DNA of 37,419 nt, taken from contig BJGX01000008.1 in NCBI GenBank assembly GCA_014191035.1, positions 1 through 37,419 of the forward strand. Direction: 5' to 3'. Below are positions 32,718-37,419 of the stretch, in pieces. Source of the DNA: Candidatus Saccharimonadota bacterium. GTDB taxonomy: Bacteria > Patescibacteriota > Saccharimonadia > CAILAD01 > BJGX01. The position numbers were made by a program, and so were the translations under genes. The notes beneath the pieces are model-generated. The model ran no database searches, was not told the origin of the DNA, and saw only the letters and a program-made list of their open reading frames with translations. Each line of letters opens with the position of its first letter. Position 1 is the first letter of the stretch.

Positions 32718-32891
32718 TTACTGCAGAAAAAAGTCTGAACCGGATCTAGATTTAAAACCAACTGGAGCAGAAGCCACATATTGCCTTCTGTTATTTTCTA
32801 AGTATTTACGTGTTTTATCGATGTTATTTTTTTTATTTACTACACCTTCTGAATATCGTAAAGTCTTTATTATTTTTTGTATTTGTTTCAT
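32718..32891 (-). CDS. small ORF, 57-residue basic protein
   Basis: Read directly from the minus strand: ATG at 32891-32889, 57 codons, TAA at 32720-32718. The start is preceded by GAGGTGA, one of the best Shine-Dalgarno matches in the window, 4 bases upstream. The product begins MKQIQKIIKTLRYSEGV and ends FKSRSGSDFFLQ. It is rich in Lys, Arg and Asn, with a predicted first helix and no membrane segment. It follows the winged-helix gene by 36 bases in the same direction, so it is probably cotranscribed. No family is recognised. Confidence 0.6.
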   Translation of the reverse strand: MKQIQKIIKTLRYSEGVVNKKNNIDKTRKYLENNRRQYVASAPVGFKSRSGSDFFLQ

Positions 32892-32927
32892 TTCACCTCA
32901 CTTTTTATTTTTTAATTAATACTCACA

Positions 32928-33200
32928 TCATTTCCTCTTATGGCTTGTTTTGAGAACCATGTTTTGGAGCTCCTTAAATATTATAAAGTTCTGATTAACC
33001 CCATAAACTTTAGTGTTAGCTTCCTTGAAGGCTTTTACGTAGCCAATTTTTTCTAAACGAACTAGTTCACGGCTCACATTGCCAGGATCTTCTTTGGTGA
33101 TTTTAGCAAGGCCACGGATATGCACCCTATAGTCAGGATATTTACTAAACATAGTAATAATCTTTCTTCGGGTTTTGGAAGTTATGAAATACTGTAACAT
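32928..33200 (-). CDS. winged helix-turn-helix DNA-binding protein
   Basis: The 90-residue protein is one winged-helix domain: SKTRRKIITMFSKYPDYRVHIRGLAKITKEDPGNVSRELVRLEKIGYVKAF followed by the wing NTKVYGVN (positions about 8-70). It resembles the HTH part found in front of minimal nucleotidyltransferases in archaea and CPR bacteria, but the enzyme domain is absent and the protein ends in a basic tail. It has a GAGGT Shine-Dalgarno and its own promoter. It is followed by the 57-codon ORF, so it may regulate a two-gene unit including itself. Confidence 0.82.
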   Translation of the reverse strand: MLQYFITSKTRRKIITMFSKYPDYRVHIRGLAKITKEDPGNVSRELVRLEKIGYVKAFKEANTKVYGVNQNFIIFKELQNMVLKTSHKRK

Positions 33201-33223
33201 TTGTTTTATACCTCGTTTTTTAT

Positions 33224-33252
33224 AGTATAACCAACAACAGTCAAAATAACAA
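33224..33252 (-). promoter_or_regulatory. candidate promoter of the winged-helix gene
   Basis: On the minus strand, TTGTTA (33247-33252), a 17-base spacer and TATACT (33224-33229). The leader is about 17 bases with GAGGT before the ATG. Confidence 0.45.
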
Positions 33253-33276
33253 CACCTTTTTAATGCTTATGTTCTG

Positions 33277-33285
33277 TGTTAGAAT
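33277..33285 (+). promoter_or_regulatory. extended -10 promoter of the zinc-ribbon gene
   Basis: TGTTAGAAT ends 23 bases before the ATG at 33309. The predicted leader is about 17 bases and has no Shine-Dalgarno. Confidence 0.5.
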
Positions 33286-33308
33286 AGCTTTAGATAAGCA
33301 AAACAAAT

Positions 33309-33911
33309 ATGGATAGATACTGCCCAGAATGCAATTCAAATATGACGCCAAGCTTGGTGGGCTATTTATGTCCAGATTGCGGAAATGTTCAACGCTTCTA
33401 CACAATGACAGGAACGCAGCTTAAGTCAACTGCCATACCCGCTACTAAGTCATCTCTTGATTCAGACGAGACCTCAGAGAAGACCGTAACTGCAGAAAAT
33501 TCAATCAATACCCAAGAATTTGATGATGAATCCGGAAATAAGGTACGCTCTACATTGAAGCGTCTAATGATACCAGAGCTTGCTCCGCCCCACGATCATG
33601 GTGAGCCAGCAAAAATAGCTAGTGCTGGTATCAACAAAAATTATTCAGTAAAGAGCTCAAATATTTTTGAAAACTATGACGACCTTTTGGACACAACTGT
33701 AAATAAAAGTGACGCTGAATCCGCGCCCGTTCATCCAGAAGTAGATCTGGCTTTAGCTCCAAATCTTGAAGAAAAAATACAAAAAGCTGAAATTCAAACT
33801 AAAGAAAATACCGAAACGCCGAAAAAGTTACCGATTTGGGTTTGGCTAGTGTCGGCTCTAGTAATATTCTTATCTACAGCCGTAGTTCTACTTCTTATTA
33901 TTGTTCTTTAG
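33309..33911 (+). CDS. zinc-ribbon protein with C-terminal membrane anchor, unknown function
   Basis: The 200-residue protein starts with a zinc ribbon (Cys5, Cys8, Cys21, Cys24 in CPEC and CPDCG). It continues with a long acidic, Ser/Thr/Glu-rich and probably disordered middle (about 40-170), and ends with one membrane helix (about 176-198) at the extreme C-terminus. A tail-anchored layout with the ribbon in the cytoplasm is likely. I do not recognise the family. The last 24 bases overlap secF tail to tail, the longest convergent overlap in the window. Confidence 0.8.
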   Translation: MDRYCPECNSNMTPSLVGYLCPDCGNVQRFYTMTGTQLKSTAIPATKSSLDSDETSEKTVTAENSINTQEFDDESGNKVRSTLKRLMIPELAPPHDHGEPAKIASAGINKNYSVKSSNIFENYDDLLDTTVNKSDAESAPVHPEVDLALAPNLEEKIQKAEIQTKENTETPKKLPIWVWLVSALVIFLSTAVVLLLIIVL

Positions 33912-34820
33912 TTTCAAGGGCTTCTTAGGTTGTTTAGACTTTTTAATTTTCCAATTATTGTAAACTACCAAGAGTGGCGAGGCATTAAATATCGATGAAT
34001 ATGTTCCCGATATTATTCCAATAAGAAGTGCTAAAACAAAATACTTAATCGACTCTCCGCCAAACATATAAAATGCCGATAGTACGAGCACGACAGTTAC
34101 AGATGTATTTAGTGATCTAGCCAGTGTTTCATTAATAGAAATATTCACTACTTCTTCAAAAGGCTTATTGAGTTTTCGTAGATTTTCGCGAATTCTGTCA
34201 TACACAACAATCGTGTCATGCACCGAAAAACCAATCACGGTTAAAATTGCGGTAACGAACAATGCATCCACTTGTACCCCAAAGAAATGACCAAGTATTG
34301 CAAAAATTCCCAGTAGAAAGAGAGCGTCATGCAAAAGAGCGATAATTGCTGTAGCACCAAAACTCCATGGGCTTACAGGCGGGGGTGTATTGCGAAATGC
34401 GAAAGCAATATATAAAAGAATTGCTATCGAAGCCAAGCCAACGCCAAAAAGAGCATTCCTGGTGATATCCCTGCTGACAGATGGTCCTACAGAGCTGTAA
34501 GCAGTTTCTGTTAAGTTCTTTTCGGCAAGAAGCGTTTTTATGTTTTGTCTGACATTTTCAGGGTTCTCGACTTCTTTATCGCTAAACCTGGCAACGAGCC
34601 TATCGCTACCGCTAGTTGTAACAGTAATTTCTTTGACTCCTGTTTTAGAAATAATATCGCTCAGCTCCGACTGGCTAACCTCACCCGCCACTTCAATCTC
34701 CTGACCACCCGTAAAGTCTATTCCGGGCTTCAAACCCCACAAAATAAGTGCAATTGTTCCTGGAAGAATCAAAAAAATCGATATAACAAACCAAATCTTA
34801 CGTTTTCCTACTATGTTCAC
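33888..34820 (-). CDS. secF: protein translocase subunit SecF
   Basis: SecF with SecD uses the proton gradient to help preprotein export through SecYEG. The 310-residue protein has the first helix, the conserved GIDFTGG motif (about 33-39), a short external P1 region, and five more helices with the RND-like AFRNTPPPVS, DTIVVYDRIREN and SLNTSVTVVLVL motifs. It starts at GTG inside a 4-base GTGA overlap with secD. A basic tail (KSKQPKKPLKLKNNNKK) ends the protein. Confidence 0.97.
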   Translation of the reverse strand: MNIVGKRKIWFVISIFLILPGTIALILWGLKPGIDFTGGQEIEVAGEVSQSELSDIISKTGVKEITVTTSGSDRLVARFSDKEVENPENVRQNIKTLLAEKNLTETAYSSVGPSVSRDITRNALFGVGLASIAILLYIAFAFRNTPPPVSPWSFGATAIIALLHDALFLLGIFAILGHFFGVQVDALFVTAILTVIGFSVHDTIVVYDRIRENLRKLNKPFEEVVNISINETLARSLNTSVTVVLVLSAFYMFGGESIKYFVLALLIGIISGTYSSIFNASPLLVVYNNWKIKKSKQPKKPLKLKNNNKK

Positions 34821-36115
34821 TTTTCTACCTCCTGATCTTTGATTCGATATGAACTAGGCCTTGAACCAATCTTTGTCTGAACAATTGCCTGCATGAATGT
34901 TTTTGAAATGGTTATTGCAGTAAACATACTAACAACCACACCAATCGCCAAAGTCACGGCAAAGCCCTTAATGATAGGAATGCCCGATATATATAAGATC
35001 AAGCAGGTAATAAGAGTTGAGACATTAGAATCGCGTATGCTCGACCAAGCTCTTTTAAAGCCAGAGTCAACAGCTGCAGAAACCGAACTTCCTTCACGCA
35101 CTTCTTCTTTCATTCTTTCAAAAATAAGAATATTGGCATCTACAGCCATACCTATGCTTAATACAAAACCAGCAATTCCGGCTAGAGTTAGAACTATTGG
35201 AGACTGAGTTATGCCTGATATTTTGAATATATCAAGAATCAAAAGGGTGTATATCAAAAGCGCAGCCCCAGCAACTAATCCAGCCAACCTATAATAAACA
35301 ATCATAAATACCAATACGGCTATCAGGCCAATTGCACCAGCAACTAAACTTTTTTCGATAGACTCTTGACCCAATGTTGCACCAACGGTTCTTTGCTCGA
35401 CCAATTCTATCGGGACAGGCAAAGCCCCAGCATTCAAAAGCACTGCTGTTTGTTGAGCATCCTTTATATCCTTAAAGCCCTGCATCTGCCCTTTGCCATC
35501 TGTAATAGGCGTTGACACCGTTCCGTTAAATAGAGGTTCATTATCTAAAATTATTAGCAGTCGCCCATTTTCTTGATTAATCTTTTTAGTTAAATCTGCA
35601 AATTTCTGAACTGCCCCACCCTTCATTTGAAACGATACTATTGGCTGACCGGTCTGAGTGTCTATATCGGCATTGGCACTTTCAAGATCATTACCACCCA
35701 AATCAGTAGTCTGAGGTATATTATCAGGGCCTACCGATAAAAAGGTTAACTGTGCGGTCTTTCCAATAGTGCCGATGGCCTGATCGATATCCTTAACTCC
35801 TGGCAGCTGAACCGTTACCCTATCAGAACCCGAAGTCTGAACCACCACTTCAGAAGTACCGCTCGGATTTACACGTTTATTAATAACATTAATCACTCCG
35901 TCCAAAGCCTTTGCTTTGTCTTCTTGTGGAATTTTCGACAAATCAGCCTGATAAGTTAAGCTTGCACCCCCCTGTAAATCCAAGCCTAACCTTACCTTCA
36001 AAGCGGAATTATTAATACCTAGAGCAGATAATATCTTATCTTCTCTTGGTAAAGCAATCAAAATCAAGACCACTACCAATGCAAGTATTAAATACAGCTT
36101 TGTTTTTAGCTTCAT
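34817..36115 (-). CDS. secD: protein translocase subunit SecD
   Basis: SecD pairs with SecF. The 432-residue protein has an N-terminal helix, LGLDLQGGASLTYQ (about 43-56), the P1 external domain (about 60-250), and five C-terminal helices with GMAVDANILIFERMKEE and the SNVSTLITCLILY motif. It is shorter than the proteobacterial form (about 600) and in line with Gram-positive-like ones. A TATAAT box ends 6 bases before the ATG, so the secDF mRNA is probably leaderless. It is divergent from priA. Confidence 0.97.
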   Translation of the reverse strand: MKLKTKLYLILALVVVLILIALPREDKILSALGINNSALKVRLGLDLQGGASLTYQADLSKIPQEDKAKALDGVINVINKRVNPSGTSEVVVQTSGSDRVTVQLPGVKDIDQAIGTIGKTAQLTFLSVGPDNIPQTTDLGGNDLESANADIDTQTGQPIVSFQMKGGAVQKFADLTKKINQENGRLLIILDNEPLFNGTVSTPITDGKGQMQGFKDIKDAQQTAVLLNAGALPVPIELVEQRTVGATLGQESIEKSLVAGAIGLIAVLVFMIVYYRLAGLVAGAALLIYTLLILDIFKISGITQSPIVLTLAGIAGFVLSIGMAVDANILIFERMKEEVREGSSVSAAVDSGFKRAWSSIRDSNVSTLITCLILYISGIPIIKGFAVTLAIGVVVSMFTAITISKTFMQAIVQTKIGSRPSSYRIKDQEVEK

Positions 36116-36121
36116 ATAATT

Positions 36122-36127
36122 ATTATA
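36122..36127 (-). promoter_or_regulatory. -10 box of secDF (leaderless)
   Basis: A perfect TATAAT on the minus strand ends 6 bases before the secD ATG. Confidence 0.65.
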
Positions 36128-36168
36128 AACTAATCTATAGGTTTAGCGTCAATATAATTTAACTAATG

Positions 36169-36174
36169 TACAAT
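36169..36174 (+). promoter_or_regulatory. -10 box of priA (leaderless)
   Basis: TACAAT (preceded by TG) ends 6 bases before the priA ATG at 36181. Only 65 bases separate the secD and priA start codons. Confidence 0.6.
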
Positions 36175-36180
36175 ATCTAT

Positions 36181-37419
36181 ATGTTTGCAGACATTAACGT
36201 GAGTGGTTTTAACGGTAAAGATGCCAGGTCTTTTAGCTATAAATACGAAGGCCTTGATTTAAGCGTTGGCAATTTAGTTAAGTTAAAGTTTGCGGGGCGA
36301 AACAGCACAGGAATAGTTGTAAACCCAGATGCCAAAAGGCCCTCAAAAGACATAAAACTTCAGACCATACAAGAAAAACTACCTATTGATCCTGTGCCAC
36401 AACATCTTCTATTTTTAGGTAATTGGATGATTGATTATTACTCAGCCAGCGCTGCTAGTGTCTGGCAACTATTTTTACCGAAGAATTTGACGACCAAAAA
36501 ACCCCGAAACAATTTCTCAAAAATCGAAAGCAAAACATTGCCTCTTGCTAAATTAACTTCAGCGCAGTCTAGGGCTTTAAAAGACATAACAAACTCGAAC
36601 AAGCCAGTTTTATTAGAGGGTGCAATGGGATCAGGAAAAACTGAAATTTATTTCCATTTAATAAATGAGGCTATCAAAAAAAATAAATCATCAATACTTA
36701 TGATGCCAGAAATTTTTCTAACTAAGCAGATGATTTTGCGAGCTCAAAAACACTTTGGGAATAAATTAATAATTACACACTCTTCTATGACCCCCGCAGA
36801 AAGAAGATCGGTCTGGGAGCAATGCAATAGCAGATCAAAATCAGAGGGCTTAATTGTATTGGGCCCTAGATCTTCGATGTTTTCTCCACTACACAATCTT
36901 GGGCTTATACTAATCGATGAGTTTCATGAACAAAGCTACAAACAAGATTCATCACCACGCTATCAGACCGAGATTGTTGCAGCCAAGCTCGCAAGCCTAA
37001 CCAATTCCAAACTAGTTATTGGTAGTGCAACACCATCAATTACGGCTCGGTTTTTGGCGGATAATAAAAAGCTCGAGCATGTTGTCTTAAAAGAGCGGGC
37101 TCTAAATTCGGTTCACCCCAAAATTCAGCTAGTCAAAATAAGTTCAGGCGAAATTATTTCAAAAGAGCTAAAGGATAAAATTGATGCAGCATTAAATAAT
37201 AAAAAGATGTCTTTAATTTATATTAATCGCCGAGGCACGGCTCCAGTTTATAAATGCAACGACTGTGGACACGGCTTCGAATGCCCTAACTGCGGTATAA
37301 ATCTACATTTTCATGCCGACAGCATGAAGCTAGTGTGCCATGTTTGCGATTATAAAATTCAGCCTCCAGCCAAGTGCCCTCCATGTAAGGGTAGTAATTT
37401 ACGCGGTGTAGGCGTTGGT
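36181..37419 (+). CDS. priA: primosomal protein N' (replication restart helicase PriA), 3' end cut by window
   Basis: PriA recognises stalled forks and reloads the replicative helicase. The visible 413 residues contain a short N-terminal DNA-binding part (about 1-110), then the helicase core with Walker A EGAMGSGKTEIY (family GVTGSGKTEVY), the Walker B box as DEFHEQSYKQ (family DEEHDSSYKQ) and GSATPS. The zinc-binding region has CNDC, CPNC, CHVC and CPPC pairs. The second box Glu is thus Phe, while the catalytic DE pair is kept. The frame is open to the end of the window. A TACAAT box 6 bases upstream predicts a leaderless mRNA. Confidence 0.96.
   Translation, partial: MFADINVSGFNGKDARSFSYKYEGLDLSVGNLVKLKFAGRNSTGIVVNPDAKRPSKDIKLQTIQEKLPIDPVPQHLLFLGNWMIDYYSASAASVWQLFLPKNLTTKKPRNNFSKIESKTLPLAKLTSAQSRALKDITNSNKPVLLEGAMGSGKTEIYFHLINEAIKKNKSSILMMPEIFLTKQMILRAQKHFGNKLIITHSSMTPAERRSVWEQCNSRSKSEGLIVLGPRSSMFSPLHNLGLILIDEFHEQSYKQDSSPRYQTEIVAAKLASLTNSKLVIGSATPSITARFLADNKKLEHVVLKERALNSVHPKIQLVKISSGEIISKELKDKIDAALNNKKMSLIYINRRGTAPVYKCNDCGHGFECPNCGINLHFHADSMKLVCHVCDYKIQPPAKCPPCKGSNLRGVGVG

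Noticed and set aside
1-37419. CRISPR arrays, insertion sequences, prophage or tRNA genes
   Set aside because: No spaced direct repeats, transposase, phage gene or cloverleaf was found on either strand.

Overview
The window looks like chromosomal DNA of a Candidate Phyla Radiation (Patescibacteria) bacterium, most likely Candidatus Saccharibacteria (TM7). This is inferred from gene content and style: a compact, AT-leaning genome with almost no spacers, short versions of housekeeping proteins, a Gram-positive-like envelope set (LCP transferase, RodA, FtsA/FtsZ, separate SecD and SecF), a eukaryote-like IleRS, and no biosynthetic operons. The genetic code is standard: parA, ileS, rodA, dgkA, secD and others end at TGA, often inside ATGA or GTGA overlaps with the next gene. 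No rRNA, tRNA, CRISPR array, insertion sequence or phage was seen.

Layout. 1-756: 3' part of prmC (release-factor methyltransferase), crossed by an in-frame TGA. 749-4069 (-): LCP ligase, a membrane protein of unknown function and an HtrA-like protease in one operon. 4150-5010 (+): signal peptidase I. 5007-6658 (-): parA-parB. 6765-7076 (+): rplU, with a shared terminator behind it. 7116-9923 (-): trxB, a GNAT acetyltransferase and a membrane-anchored lipase. 9958-11202 (-): APC permease. 11275-13923 (+): RND-type transporter. 13920-15230 (-): an orphan 160-residue protein followed by a heliorhodopsin. 15284-17629 (+): CtpE-like P-type ATPase. 17626-18273 (-): DsbA-fold oxidoreductase. 18290-23039 (-): T-box riboswitch, ileS, rodA and nuclease. 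23075-26681 (-): ftsA, ftsZ, nrdR and a thioredoxin-like gene. 26725-29469 (-): rpsU-yqeY-ybeY-dgkA-adk-map. 29539-30804 (-): hisS. 31007-33200 (-): a winged-helix regulator, an unlisted 57-codon small ORF and recJ. 33309-33911 (+): membrane-anchored zinc ribbon. 33888-36115 (-): secD-secF. 36181-end (+): 5' part of priA.

How it works together. Most of the window is translation, division, envelope export and replication-restart machinery. The accessory part is 9958-18273, a run of transporters and redox proteins around the heliorhodopsin, a light-sensing or light-modulated retinal protein.

The most notable points are: (1) a clear heliorhodopsin with its retinal lysine and counterion; (2) a complete transcriptional T-box with an apparently very short specifier stem in front of an IleS2-type ileS; (3) a -10 box placed 6-8 bases before the ATG in 14 genes, which predicts widespread leaderless mRNAs, while other genes (including rplU, rpsU, ftsZ, ileS, the heliorhodopsin and some operon-internal genes) carry Shine-Dalgarno leaders; (4) an in-frame UGA inside prmC, the gene whose product activates the UGA-reading release factor.
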